NCBI RefSeq assembly: GCF_003480255.1
Contig: NZ_QUIN01000001.1
Span: forward strand, 167,744 to 231,743
Source of the DNA: Erysipelatoclostridium sp. AM42-17
Lineage (GTDB): Bacteria > Bacillota_I > Bacilli_A > Erysipelotrichales > Coprobacillaceae
Length of the DNA stretch: 64,000 nucleotides
Reading direction: 5' to 3'
Each line of letters opens with the position of its first letter. Positions within the stretch are counted from its first letter, which is position 1. The notes under the pieces were generated by a model that made no database searches, was not told where the DNA came from, and saw only the letters and a list, made by a program, of their open reading frames with translations. Of the stretch, positions 51,615 through 60,961 are shown piece by piece. The position numbers and the translations under genes were made by a program.

Positions 51615-52695
51615 AGTGCAACATTTTTCCAATATCATTTATCGTCACAAAAATCATCAACCCAAAAACCAAAGCCAATCCAGCTAACTGTAAAACATAT
51701 TTAACTTTAATTGGAATTTCTCGATGAATTGCTTTTTCAATAAGTGCAATTAAAACTTGGCTTCCATCTAATCCTGGTATTGGCAATAAATTAAACATTC
51801 CAATATTCGTAGATAATAAAGCAGTCAAAGAAAGCAATGAACTTATAGAACCAGATTCAGTCACTTGAGCAGTGACACTGTAAATTCCAGCCGGTCCTGA
51901 TAATTGACCAACAGTATGAACAGAATCTGTAATTAATTTACCCAACGTTGTAAAGATGATAAAAGCATACGTAACAAATTGATTAAAACCGTACTTAATT
52001 GCTTCAAAAAATGATAATTGTCTTGTTTTAGCAGTAATCCCTATTTTATAGCATTGATTTGTTTGATCAAAACGAGCCGTTACTTTTTTATTCAAAGTTT
52101 GATGATTTCTTTCAATAACAACTGTCATATCTAAAGTCTTTGCCTTTAAATTAAGATTATCATTATCTAAAACTTCTTGAATATCACTAAACGAAGCAAT
52201 GAGTGATTCATGATCGTTGATAATGATTTTTTTAATTGTATCTCCTACTTTTAAGTGAGCTTCATTAGCCCCACTATTTTCAACAACTGTACCAATAATG
52301 GGCTGGTTAGTTTGAACATCAATAAACGAATAAACACCGATTAATAAAACAAGAGCTAAAACAAAATTCATGAAAACACCAGCTAACATGATAATACATT
52401 TTTTCCATGTTTTAATTCCTTTTAAAGTTCGCTCATAAGGGACATCTTTCATCAATTCATTATCTTCTTGATCAGCTTCACCAGCCATAGCAACATAGCC
52501 ACCAATCGGTAAAGCGCGAATTTGATAGTCTGTCTCACCTTTTTTTCTTGAATAAATTTTAGGTCCCATTCCTAATGAAAACTCAGCACAATACACGCCA
52601 AATAACTTAGCTGTTAAAAAATGTCCTAGTTCATGAATAAAAATAATACCACCTAAAATGAGAAAAAATACAAGTAGATTAATTATTGTCTGCAT
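51613..52695 (-). CDS. rseP: Site-2 intramembrane metalloprotease RseP/RasP
   Basis: A 360-residue S2P-family protease that cuts anti-sigma factors and signal-peptide remnants within the membrane. The zinc site HELGH is at residues 21-25 in the first helix and the LDG motif in LLPIPGLDGSQ near residue 305. One periplasm-type PDZ domain lies between (about 115-220), and about four membrane helices are expected. The start lies inside the end of dxr (17-base overlap). Confidence 0.93.
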   Translation of the reverse strand: MQTIINLLVFFLILGGIIFIHELGHFLTAKLFGVYCAEFSLGMGPKIYSRKKGETDYQIRALPIGGYVAMAGEADQEDNELMKDVPYERTLKGIKTWKKCIIMLAGVFMNFVLALVLLIGVYSFIDVQTNQPIIGTVVENSGANEAHLKVGDTIKKIIINDHESLIASFSDIQEVLDNDNLNLKAKTLDMTVVIERNHQTLNKKVTARFDQTNQCYKIGITAKTRQLSFFEAIKYGFNQFVTYAFIIFTTLGKLITDSVHTVGQLSGPAGIYSVTAQVTESGSISSLLSLTALLSTNIGMFNLLPIPGLDGSQVLIALIEKAIHREIPIKVKYVLQLAGLALVFGLMIFVTINDIGKMLH

Positions 52696-53845
52696 GACTC
52701 TCTCCTATCTTCTTTATTACATAATCACGAGCCCATCTATCAATATCTAATAACTGTTGAACAGATGGATTTTCAATCCAATCATGGGCATTCATGGCTT
52801 CTTCAACTAATCTTTCAATATCTAAAAATTCAATTTGACCATTTCTAAAAGCAAGATTAGCTTCTTCATTTGCTCCATTTAATACACATGGCATACTACC
52901 ACCCTTTATACCTGCATCATAAGCTAATTTTAATGCTCTAAAACGTTTGAAATCAGGCTTTTTAAAAGTAAGTTGACCCATCTTTGTTAAATCTAAACTT
53001 TCTCCTTTAATAAGAGGTTTCCTCAAAGGATAAGTTAAAGCATATTGAATAGGCAAACGCATGTCTGGCATTCCCATTTGACCAATAATTGAAGTATCTT
53101 CAAACTCAACAGCTGAATGTAAAATACTTTCCGGATGAATTAATACTTCGATTTTATCATAATCAACATCAAACAACCATTTTGCTTCCATAACTTCTAA
53201 TCCTTTATTAAATAATGTAGCACTATCAATCGTAATTTTAGCACCCATTGACCAATTAGGATGATTTAAAGCTTCTTTAACGGAAACACCTACAAGTTCT
53301 TCTCTAGTTTTATCACGAAAACTTCCGCCACTTGCTGTAAGTAAAATTCTTTTAATTTTATTATTTTGATTTCCTTGTAATGATTGGAAAATAGCAGAAT
53401 GTTCACTATCAACCGGTAATAGACGAACTTGATATTCTTTAACCAATTTCGTAATAATATGCCCTGCAACAACCAAAGTTTCCTTATTAGCTAAGGCAAT
53501 ATCCTTGTGATGACGAATTGCTTCAATAGTTGGAATAAGTCCAGCAAATCCTACAATAGCATTTAAAACAATTTCAACATCCGACAATGTAGCAATTTCA
53601 ATTAAACCGGCTTGTCCATAAACAAAACGAATATACGGATATTTCTTTGCAAGTATTTCTGCGTCATTTTTTTCAATAACACAAACAACTTGTACCGGTA
53701 TTTTTTCAATAATTTCTTCTAACTTAGAAATATTATGTCCTGCTGACATACCAACAATCATATAATCATTTGGATTATGATAGACTACATCGACAGTTTG
53801 AACCCCGATGGATCCTGTCACCCCTAATACAGTTATCTTTTTCAT
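52679..53845 (-). CDS. dxr: 1-deoxy-D-xylulose 5-phosphate reductoisomerase
   Basis: Second enzyme of the MEP isoprenoid pathway, supplying undecaprenyl precursors used by the neighbouring uppS. The NADPH site VLGVTGSIGVQTVDV, the metal site PVDSEHSAIFQ and the mobile loop LTASGGSFRD are present, with HPNWSMGAKITIDSATLFNKG. The start at 53845 is the first ATG after cdsA's stop with GGGG upstream; a longer frame would overlap cdsA. Length of 388 residues is normal. Confidence 0.96.
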   Translation of the reverse strand: MKKITVLGVTGSIGVQTVDVVYHNPNDYMIVGMSAGHNISKLEEIIEKIPVQVVCVIEKNDAEILAKKYPYIRFVYGQAGLIEIATLSDVEIVLNAIVGFAGLIPTIEAIRHHKDIALANKETLVVAGHIITKLVKEYQVRLLPVDSEHSAIFQSLQGNQNNKIKRILLTASGGSFRDKTREELVGVSVKEALNHPNWSMGAKITIDSATLFNKGLEVMEAKWLFDVDYDKIEVLIHPESILHSAVEFEDTSIIGQMGMPDMRLPIQYALTYPLRKPLIKGESLDLTKMGQLTFKKPDFKRFRALKLAYDAGIKGGSMPCVLNGANEEANLAFRNGQIEFLDIERLVEEAMNAHDWIENPSVQQLLDIDRWARDYVIKKIGESHADNN

Positions 53846-53846
53846 T

Positions 53847-54629
53847 TTATAACCCCGCAATCATCAAAAAAATACTAAACACAATACTATTAAAAACAGC
53901 ACTATCAATTCTATCTAAAATACCACCATGCCCTGGCAATAAATTTGAATAATCTTTGACCCCAAAGTTTCTTTTAACCGCACTAAAAACAAGGTCACCA
54001 ATTTGACTTGTCATAGTAAGAACAATACATGCAACTATAAGCATCATATTTCCCTTAATAACACCAAAATAAACACCAAAGACAATTGAAATCAAGCTTC
54101 CTAGCAAAATACCACCAATTGATCCTTCAACAGTTTTTTTAGGTGATAATCTAGGAATAAGCTTATGTTTCCCTAGTGTCATCCCAGCAAAATATGCACC
54201 TGTATCACTTCCATAAGTTGCAAAGGCAAGTAATAATAAATATTCAAATCCATAATCATTACGAATAACTAACAAAGCATGAAGACCACAGCACAATAGT
54301 GTTCCCATTGTAAAAATATATCCTACTCTTTCAATATTAAGCGTTTCATCAAAAATCATTGTACTTAATAAAACAGCCAAAAATCCCAAAATGCATACAC
54401 TTGGAATAAATAAAACTGAATCTTTTTGAAAAAAGCCTAAAGCAAAAAAGAGCAAAACAACGATATACATATAAATCTTGATTTTAGGACGGGTACAAAT
54501 GTGCAACATCTCATAAACAGATAAAACAGTCACAATTGCAATAACAGCTTTAAAAAATGTTCCCCCTATTACAATTGCTGGAACAACAACTGCAATTAAA
54601 CATAGCGCAGTAATAATTCTTTGTTTCAT
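53847..54629 (-). CDS. cdsA: Phosphatidate cytidylyltransferase
   Basis: Makes CDP-diacylglycerol from phosphatidate and CTP for phospholipid synthesis. 260 residues with about eight membrane helices. The C-terminal signature [18 protein letters not shown] with DIID-like metal residues is intact. It overlaps uppS by one base at its start and is followed by dxr. Confidence 0.94.
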   Translation of the reverse strand: MKQRIITALCLIAVVVPAIVIGGTFFKAVIAIVTVLSVYEMLHICTRPKIKIYMYIVVLLFFALGFFQKDSVLFIPSVCILGFLAVLLSTMIFDETLNIERVGYIFTMGTLLCCGLHALLVIRNDYGFEYLLLLAFATYGSDTGAYFAGMTLGKHKLIPRLSPKKTVEGSIGGILLGSLISIVFGVYFGVIKGNMMLIVACIVLTMTSQIGDLVFSAVKRNFGVKDYSNLLPGHGGILDRIDSAVFNSIVFSIFLMIAGL

Positions 54630-55375
54630 TATTTCAATCCTCCAAAACGTCGGTCTCTATTTTGATACATCCAAATAGCTTTATGCAATTCTTCAGCGTT
54701 AAAATCCGGCCAATATACAGGTGTAAAAATAAATTCAGCATACGCAAGTTGCCACAATAAAAAATTAGACAAACGCTGTTCACCACTTGTTCTCACCATC
54801 AAATCAACTGGTGGCAAAGAAGCAGTCATAAGATGCTGTTCAAAATAGTCTTCTGTAATATCATTTTCAGTAATCTTTCCTTCTTTTAAAGATGTAGCTA
54901 TCTTTTTCGTTGCTTCAACAATTTCATCACGTCCGCCATAAATAAATGCAAAGCACAACTGTAAACCAGTATTATTTTTTGTTTGGTCAATAGCTGCTTG
55001 AATAATTTCTTGTGTTGCTTGTGGTGCACGGTTTAAATGCCCTATATAACAAATACGCACATTGTTATCCATTAATTCCTTCAAATAAAGATCAAAAAAA
55101 GTCTTAGGTAATCTAAAAATAAATTGAACTTCATCATCTGGACGAGAAAAATTTTCTGTAGAAAAAGCATAAACTGTCATTGCTTTTACACCTAACTTAT
55201 TGGCTTCTAAAGCAATATTTCTAATCGTTTTTGTTCCTTCATTATGCCCATATGTCCTCGGCATTTTTCTCTTTTTTGCCCATCTACCATTACCATCCAT
55301 AATAAAAGCTATATGAGCCGGTATATTATTCATATCAAGTTGATAATTGTCTTTATTTTTCTTTCTTTTAAACAT
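54629..55375 (-). CDS. uppS: Isoprenyl (undecaprenyl) diphosphate synthase
   Basis: Cis-prenyltransferase that makes undecaprenyl diphosphate, the lipid carrier for wall glycans. 248 residues. Catalytic Asp in [14 protein letters not shown], then [11 protein letters not shown] and the diphosphate-binding [15 protein letters not shown] are canonical. The start at 55375 is chosen for AAGGAGAT upstream; the 19-codon longer frame is hydrophobic and unconserved. In the order frr-uppS-cdsA-dxr-rseP this completes lipid-carrier and membrane steps. Confidence 0.95.
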   Translation of the reverse strand: MFKRKKNKDNYQLDMNNIPAHIAFIMDGNGRWAKKRKMPRTYGHNEGTKTIRNIALEANKLGVKAMTVYAFSTENFSRPDDEVQFIFRLPKTFFDLYLKELMDNNVRICYIGHLNRAPQATQEIIQAAIDQTKNNTGLQLCFAFIYGGRDEIVEATKKIATSLKEGKITENDITEDYFEQHLMTASLPPVDLMVRTSGEQRLSNFLLWQLAYAEFIFTPVYWPDFNAEELHKAIWMYQNRDRRFGGLK

Positions 55376-55427
55376 AATATATCTCCTTATAACGAGATAT
55401 ATTATAACATATATAAAATAAAAACAA

Positions 55428-55455
55428 AACAAAAGGATGAAACCATCCTTTTGTT
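55428..55455 (-). terminator. frr terminator
   Basis: 12-bp stem AACAAAAGGATG (55428-55439) / CATCCTTTTGTT (55444-55455), loop AAAC, T-rich tail on the minus strand. It overlaps the frr stop. Confidence 0.85.
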
Positions 55456-55999
55456 ATACTGTCATGATATCTTTTTCTTTTTCTTTAGCAATCTCATCAA
55501 TTTCTTTTACAAATTTATCAGTTAATTTTTGTACTCGATCTTGACCAGATTTAATTTCATCTTCGCTTCCATCACACTTTTTGATTTCATCGTTGGCATC
55601 ACGACGAATATTACGAATTGCAACTTTGGCATTTTCAGCAAACTTCCAAACATTTTTTGCAAATTCTTTACGACGTTCTTCTGTAAGTGCTGGTACCATA
55701 ATACGAATAAGTTCACCATCATTTTGTGGAGTTAAACCTAAATCACTTTCATAAATAGCATGTTCTAAATCTTTTAAAACAGTACGATCATAAGGTTTAA
55801 TTACTAATTGACGCCCTTCAACAACTGAGATACCTGCAATTTGATTAATTGGTGTTGGTGTATCATAATAGTTAACCATTACACGATCAAGCATAGCAGG
55901 ATTAGCTCTTCCAGTTCTTACAGTTTGCAATTCACGTCTAAATGCATCAATAGCTTTTGTCATTCTTTCTTGAGTATCATCTAAAATCATATTAATCAT
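55454..55999 (-). CDS. frr: Ribosome recycling factor
   Basis: A 181-residue tRNA-mimicking factor that with EF-G splits terminated ribosomes. [21 protein letters not shown] and the [21 protein letters not shown] segment are family hallmarks. GGAGGAAACTCAA precedes its ATG at 55999. It overlaps the pyrH stop by eight bases. Confidence 0.97.
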   Translation of the reverse strand: MINMILDDTQERMTKAIDAFRRELQTVRTGRANPAMLDRVMVNYYDTPTPINQIAGISVVEGRQLVIKPYDRTVLKDLEHAIYESDLGLTPQNDGELIRIMVPALTEERRKEFAKNVWKFAENAKVAIRNIRRDANDEIKKCDGSEDEIKSGQDRVQKLTDKFVKEIDEIAKEKEKDIMTV

Positions 56000-56717
56000 T
56001 TGAGTTTCCTCCAGAGATTGTTGTTCCTATTTTATTTCCATTACAAGCTTTAGCAATATTTCCTTCTTCTTGCATATTGAATACACATAAGTCAATATTA
56101 TTATCTTTACATAAAGTTATAGCAGTTTGATCCATGATTTTTAAATCTTTAGCTAAAACATCACTATAAGTAATTTCATCAAATTTAACTGCTTGAGCAT
56201 CAACTTTAGGGTCAGCAGAATAAACACCATCTACTCCATTTTTAGCCATCAAAATAACATCTGCTTGAATTTCAGCAGCACGAAGTGCAGCTGTTGTATC
56301 AGTAGTAAAGAATGGACTACCCGTACCTGCACCAAAAATAACAACTCTTCCTTTTTCTAAATGACGAACAGCACGTCTTCTAATATATGGTTCAGCAACT
56401 TGTCTCATTTCGATTGCTGATAATAATCGTGTTGGTACATCAAGCGCTTCTAAAGCATTTTGAACAGCTAAACCATTCATAACTGTAGCAAGCATTCCCA
56501 TGTAATCTGCAGTAGAACGATCCATACCCATATCCGCACCAACTTTACCACGCCAGATATTTCCGCCACCACACACAATAGCAATTTCGATACCTAAATC
56601 TTTAGCATCTTTAATTTGTCTTGCAATATTAGCAACTGTCTTAGCATTAATTCCAGTTTTGTCATCACCAGCTAATGCTTCACCACTTAGTTTTAATAAT
56701 ACGCGTTTATATTTCAT
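55992..56717 (-). CDS. pyrH: UMP kinase
   Basis: Phosphorylates UMP to UDP; hexameric amino-acid-kinase-fold enzyme. 241 residues. [39 protein letters not shown] and [19 protein letters not shown] are canonical. The start at 56717 is chosen because AGGAG is seven bases before it; an ATG two codons earlier is too close. Coupled to frr. Confidence 0.97.
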   Translation of the reverse strand: MKYKRVLLKLSGEALAGDDKTGINAKTVANIARQIKDAKDLGIEIAIVCGGGNIWRGKVGADMGMDRSTADYMGMLATVMNGLAVQNALEALDVPTRLLSAIEMRQVAEPYIRRRAVRHLEKGRVVIFGAGTGSPFFTTDTTAALRAAEIQADVILMAKNGVDGVYSADPKVDAQAVKFDEITYSDVLAKDLKIMDQTAITLCKDNNIDLCVFNMQEEGNIAKACNGNKIGTTISGGNSND

Positions 56718-56741
56718 AATCATGCTCCTTATTTACAATAA

Positions 56742-56764
56742 AAGGACACACTTAAAGTGTCCTT
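56742..56764 (-). terminator. tsf terminator or attenuator
   Basis: 8-bp stem AAGGACAC (56742-56749) / GTGTCCTT (56757-56764), followed on the minus strand by TTTATTG. It lies between tsf and pyrH, so it may partly terminate. Confidence 0.65.
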
Positions 56765-56769
56765 AAATA

Positions 56770-57651
56770 TTATTTACCCATTTGTGCAGCTACTTCTTCA
56801 GCAAAGTTTTCAACTTTCTTTTCCATTCCTTCACCAACTTGGAAACGAGCCATTTCTAAAACTTTACCTTTTCCTAAGTATTTTGCAACTGTTTCTTTTG
56901 GAGTTTTAATAAATTCTTGATCCATTAAGCACATAGCAGAGAATACTTTATTAAGTTTTCCTCTTTTAATTCCTTCAAGAACTTTTTCAGGTTTGCTTTT
57001 AAGACTTTCGTCTTGTGCCATAATTTCAGTTTGTACAGCATCTTCTCTATCTTTAACTTCTTGAGGGATAGCATTTTGGTCAATATATTCTGGATTACAT
57101 GCAGCAACGTGCATAGCAATATCTCTTGCTTTTTCTTCATCAGCATCTGCTAATTTAACGATCGCAGTCATTTTACCACCCATGTGAGAGTAAGCACCAA
57201 ATACTTCATTATCTTCTTTAGTCATCACAACAAATCTTCTGAAAGATAATTTTTCACCAATTTTACCACTTGCTTCAGCAATAACTGTAGCTAAGTCTTT
57301 TCCATCTACATCTAATTTTAATGCAGCATCTAAATCAGCAGGTTTATTTGTAGCAACTGTACTACAAACTGTTTTTACTAATTCTTGGAATTCTGCGTTT
57401 TTAGCAACGAAGTCAGTTTCTGAGTTAACTTCAACCATAGCAGCAGTATTACCATCTAATACAAATGATGTTAACCCTTCAGCAGCAATACGATCTGCTT
57501 TTTTTGCAGCTTTTGCAATTCCTTTTTCTCTTAACCAGTCAAATGATGCTTCAATATCACCATCACAAGCTTCTAGAGCTTTTTTACAGTCCATCATTCC
57601 GGCACCAGTTTTTTCACGTAATTCTTTAACTAATTTTGCACTAATAGCCAT
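56770..57651 (-). CDS. tsf: Elongation factor Ts
   Basis: Guanine-nucleotide exchange factor for EF-Tu, 293 residues. The UBA-like N-terminus LVKELREKTGAGMMDCKKAL and the exchange motif MVEVNSETDFVAKN are canonical. Downstream of rpsB with an intervening hairpin, as in most Bacillota. RBS ATGGAGG. Confidence 0.97.
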   Translation of the reverse strand: MAISAKLVKELREKTGAGMMDCKKALEACDGDIEASFDWLREKGIAKAAKKADRIAAEGLTSFVLDGNTAAMVEVNSETDFVAKNAEFQELVKTVCSTVATNKPADLDAALKLDVDGKDLATVIAEASGKIGEKLSFRRFVVMTKEDNEVFGAYSHMGGKMTAIVKLADADEEKARDIAMHVAACNPEYIDQNAIPQEVKDREDAVQTEIMAQDESLKSKPEKVLEGIKRGKLNKVFSAMCLMDQEFIKTPKETVAKYLGKGKVLEMARFQVGEGMEKKVENFAEEVAAQMGK

Positions 57652-57682
57652 TTTTCATTTCCTCCATTTATTTATTTAAAAA

Positions 57683-57702
57683 GGGAAAAGCTACGCTTTC
57701 CC
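57683..57702 (-). terminator. Hairpin between rpsB and tsf
   Basis: GGGAAAAGC (57683-57691) pairs with GCTTTCCC (57695-57702) with one bulge, followed on the minus strand by TTTTT. Probable attenuator giving more S2 than EF-Ts transcript. Confidence 0.65.
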
Positions 57703-57733
57703 CATTATAACTAGTTTTTATATCAGTTCCAGC

Positions 57734-58570
57734 TTATTTATTTTCAGTTGGTTTTGCTTCTCTTCTAGGTGCTGGTCTTCCACCTTTATTTCTAGGTCCT
57801 CTTCTGTTGTTGTTTTCAACTGAAGTAACAGCATCATTCATAGTTACTTCTTTTTCATCTTCATCTTTAACAAATGCAACTGTTAAAGGTTCATTTTTAG
57901 CTTGGCAAATTGCATCAGCCATTGAAGCAACAATTAATTTTACAGCTCTAATAGCGTCATCATTTGCTGGGATAACATAATCTACTTCATCAGGATCACA
58001 GTTAGTATCAACGATACCAAATACTGGAATACCTAAGATTCTAGCTTCTGCTACAGCGTTGTGTTCTGCTTTTGGATCAACAACAAATAAAGCATTTGGA
58101 AGTCTTCTCATTTCTTTAATTCCACCTAAGTTCTTTTCTAACTTAGCAGCTTCTTTTTTAAGTAAGATTACTTCTTTTTTAGGTAAAACATCGAAAGTTC
58201 CATCTTCTTCCATTTTTTCTAATTCTTTTAATCTTCTAATTCTTTTTTGAATTGTTTTGAAGTTTGTTAATGTTCCACCTAACCAACGAGAGTTAACATA
58301 GAAACTTCCAGAACGAATTGCTTCTTCTTTAACAGCTTCTTGAGCTTGTTTTTTTGTTCCTACAAATAATACTTTTCCACCTTTTTCAGCGATTTCATTC
58401 ATTGCTTTATAAGCTTCATCAATTTTCTTTGATGATTTTTGTAAATCAATAATATAAATCCCATTTCTTGATGTAAAGATGTATGGAGCCATTTTTGGAT
58501 TCCATCTTTTTGTTTGGTGACCGAAATGTACACCAACTTCTAATAATTTTTTCATTGAAATTACTGACAT
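57734..58570 (-). CDS. rpsB: 30S ribosomal protein S2
   Basis: 278 residues. [20 protein letters not shown], the [15 protein letters not shown] motif and [16 protein letters not shown] are standard S2 sequence. A C-terminal extension of about 35 residues is rich in Arg, Asn and Pro ([20 protein letters not shown]), absent from the 246-residue Bacillus S2. The start at 58570 follows AAAGGAGG; an upstream longer frame is discarded since the family begins MSVISMK. Preceded by a structured leader. Confidence 0.96.
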   Translation of the reverse strand: MSVISMKKLLEVGVHFGHQTKRWNPKMAPYIFTSRNGIYIIDLQKSSKKIDEAYKAMNEIAEKGGKVLFVGTKKQAQEAVKEEAIRSGSFYVNSRWLGGTLTNFKTIQKRIRRLKELEKMEEDGTFDVLPKKEVILLKKEAAKLEKNLGGIKEMRRLPNALFVVDPKAEHNAVAEARILGIPVFGIVDTNCDPDEVDYVIPANDDAIRAVKLIVASMADAICQAKNEPLTVAFVKDEDEKEVTMNDAVTSVENNNRRGPRNKGGRPAPRREAKPTENK

Positions 58571-58673
58571 GTGTAATTTCCTCCTTTTCGTTTTTTCCTC
58601 CATTATTTCGAACAATTGACACTTCATAAGAAGCACTAGTCAACTGAATCCATAATGTGTGTATTTTCATACC
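58571..58673 (-). ncRNA. Structured rpsB leader (candidate autoregulatory element)
   Basis: A leader of about 100 bases between promoter and rpsB. It can form a two-part hairpin: CAGTTGA with TCAATTG, a small bulge, then TGCTTC with GAAGTG around a TTAT loop. The RBS follows about 30 bases later. Ribosomal protein leaders of this kind often bind the encoded protein, but I cannot assign a known class. Confidence 0.45.
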
Positions 58674-58679
58674 TAATGT

Positions 58680-58708
58680 ATATTAGCATATCCTAAAATA
58701 AAAGACAA
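58680..58708 (-). promoter_or_regulatory. rpsB promoter
   Basis: Minus strand TTGTCT (58703-58708), 17 bases, TAATAT (58680-58685). Confidence 0.7.
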
Positions 58709-58715
58709 GATTTTT

Positions 58716-59609
58716 TTACCGATTTCTTGGATGGTTTTTAATATAAACCTCTTTTAAATGTTCGTTTGAAACATGAGTATAAATTTGTGTCGTTGATAAA
58801 TTCTCATGGCCTAATAATTCTTGTACTGATCTTAAATCAGCACCCGCATTTAATAAATGAGTTGCAAAAGAATGTCTAAACATATGCGGATGTATTTTTC
58901 TGGTTGGATCAAATTGATAAACAACACGGTTGACAACATCTTCTAACCCTCTATTGGTCATCTGATTGCCACGATTATTAACAAAAACATATTGATGACT
59001 ACCATCACAAAAATTATTTCTTACCTCATTAATATACTTCAAGAGCCATTTTTTAGCGCAATCATGAAAAGGCACATACCTATCTTTATCACCTTTTCCA
59101 TGAATTAATAAAACTTGTTGGTTCCAATCTATTTGTTTGAGTGTTAAGCCAACCACTTCCGAACATCTCAATCCAGAAGCATACATCAACTCTAGCATTG
59201 CACGATTACGAATCCCTAAATCAGTAGAAACATCTATGCTATCAAGTAATTGTTGCATTTCCTCATAATACAAAAAATCCGGATTTCTTTTAGGTGTTTT
59301 TAATGTTTCAATTAAAACCATAGGATTATCTTCAATGTATTCTTGTTTGCACAAATAGCGATAAAATGAGCGTAACGAACTGATTCGTCGATTAATTGTT
59401 GTTCGGGCTAACTTTTTTTGATAAAGCCATGTTAAATATCCTCTAACAACCTGGTAAGTAGCTTGATTAAAACGTTCTATTTTTTTCGTCTTTAAAAACC
59501 CTATAAATTCATCTATATCTCGTTGATATGAGTTGACCGTTAGTTTTGAATATTTCTTTTGATTTAAAAGATAATCTAGAAACTCTTTTTTATAGTAATT
59601 CATTTTCAT
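58716..59609 (-). CDS. xerC: Tyrosine recombinase XerC/CodV
   Basis: A 297-residue tyrosine recombinase that resolves chromosome dimers at dif. The SAM-like core-binding domain (1-90) is followed by the catalytic domain with R in [12 protein letters not shown] in [10 protein letters not shown], HxxR in [14 protein letters not shown], and the His/Tyr end [16 protein letters not shown]. Its start overlaps the trmFO stop by 20 bases. This trmFO-xerC order matches Bacillus gid-codV. Confidence 0.92.
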   Translation of the reverse strand: MKMNYYKKEFLDYLLNQKKYSKLTVNSYQRDIDEFIGFLKTKKIERFNQATYQVVRGYLTWLYQKKLARTTINRRISSLRSFYRYLCKQEYIEDNPMVLIETLKTPKRNPDFLYYEEMQQLLDSIDVSTDLGIRNRAMLELMYASGLRCSEVVGLTLKQIDWNQQVLLIHGKGDKDRYVPFHDCAKKWLLKYINEVRNNFCDGSHQYVFVNNRGNQMTNRGLEDVVNRVVYQFDPTRKIHPHMFRHSFATHLLNAGADLRSVQELLGHENLSTTQIYTHVSNEHLKEVYIKNHPRNR

Positions 59610-60897
59610 CTATAAATTGATCCATCACTTCTTGTGCTCTTTTAACATAAGCTTCTTTTCTTTCTTTTTTCTTTACTCTTTCTTTTAAATCAGGAAGAAT
59701 TCCAAAATTAGCTTTCATTGGTTGAAAATCAGTTGGATCCCCATGAGTAATATAATGTGCTAAAGCACCCATAATTGTTTCTTGCGGAAAAATAAGACTT
59801 TCTTTACCTTGTAAGTAACGTACCATATTGATTCCAGCAATCATACCACTTTGAGCTGATTCAACATATCCTTCTACCCCTGTCATTTGTCCTGCCATAA
59901 ACAATCCTTTTGTCCCTTTAACACTATAATCAGCATTCAAATGCACAGGCGAACAAATAAATGAATTACGATGCATGACACCATAGCGTACAAAACGAGC
60001 ATTTTCTAATCCTGGTATCATTTGAATGATTCTTTTTTGTTCAGGCCAAGTTAAATGAGTTTGAAAACCTACAATATTATATAAACTTGCCTGGACATTA
60101 TCTTGTCTTAATTGTACAACTGCATAAGGTTTTGTCCCATCAGGCTTGGTAAGACCTACCGGCTTCATTGGTCCAAATAATAGTGTTTGTTTCCCACGTC
60201 TTGCCATTTCTTCAAAAGGCATACATCCTTCAAAAAACTTTTCTTCAAAGTCTTTAGGCTTAACAACCTCTGCATTCATCAATTCATCATAAAAATGATT
60301 AAATTCTTCCTCGGTCATTGGACAATTAATATACTCATTATCCCCCTTATCATAGCGAGATTTATAGTATGCCTTATCCATGTTAATACTTTCTTTTTCG
60401 ATAATTGGTGCAGCAGCATCAAAAAAATAAAAATAATCTTCGCCCAATTTACTAGCAATATCTTTACTTAACGTATCACTCGTTAATGGTCCTGATGCAA
60501 TAATAACCGGTCCTTCAGGTATCGTTTTCACTTCATCATGAATCACTTCAATCAACGGATGACTACTAATAAATTCCGTAATATCTTTTGAAAAACCTTC
60601 ACGATCAACTGCCAGAGCGCCTCCTGCTGGAACCTGATTTTTTCTTGCAAAGCGAATAATCACACTATCTAATTTTTCCATTTCATTCTTTAAAACACCC
60701 ACAGCATTACCTAACCCATCTGCTCTTAAAGAATTGGAACAAACCAATTCTGCAAAATAGGATGTATGATGTGCTGGAGTCATTTTATGAGGTCGCATCT
60801 CATGTAAGTAAACTTGTATTCCTTGTTTGGCTAATTGATAGCTTGCTTCCACTCCAGCCAGCCCTGCGCCAATAACATGAACATTTAATTTTTCCAT
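59590..60897 (-). CDS. trmFO: Methylenetetrahydrofolate-tRNA-(uracil-5-)-methyltransferase TrmFO
   Basis: FAD-dependent enzyme that methylates U54 of tRNA using methylene-THF. 435 residues. The dinucleotide site [35 protein letters not shown] and the [11 protein letters not shown] motif containing a catalytic Cys are canonical. The start at 60897 (ATG) is preferred over a GTG three codons upstream because AAGGGTGA lies before it. Between topA and xerC. Confidence 0.95.
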   Translation of the reverse strand: MEKLNVHVIGAGLAGVEASYQLAKQGIQVYLHEMRPHKMTPAHHTSYFAELVCSNSLRADGLGNAVGVLKNEMEKLDSVIIRFARKNQVPAGGALAVDREGFSKDITEFISSHPLIEVIHDEVKTIPEGPVIIASGPLTSDTLSKDIASKLGEDYFYFFDAAAPIIEKESINMDKAYYKSRYDKGDNEYINCPMTEEEFNHFYDELMNAEVVKPKDFEEKFFEGCMPFEEMARRGKQTLLFGPMKPVGLTKPDGTKPYAVVQLRQDNVQASLYNIVGFQTHLTWPEQKRIIQMIPGLENARFVRYGVMHRNSFICSPVHLNADYSVKGTKGLFMAGQMTGVEGYVESAQSGMIAGINMVRYLQGKESLIFPQETIMGALAHYITHGDPTDFQPMKANFGILPDLKERVKKKERKEAYVKRAQEVMDQFIDENELL

Positions 60898-60937
60898 ATC
60901 TTTCACCCTTATCTATTTTAACAAATTTAATTTAAAA

Positions 60938-60961
60938 AAAGTAGAACCAATGTTCTACTTT
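60938..60961 (-). terminator. topA terminator
   Basis: 10-bp stem AAAGTAGAAC (60938-60947) / GTTCTACTTT (60952-60961), loop CAAT, seven T residues on the minus strand. It overlaps the topA stop. Confidence 0.88.
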
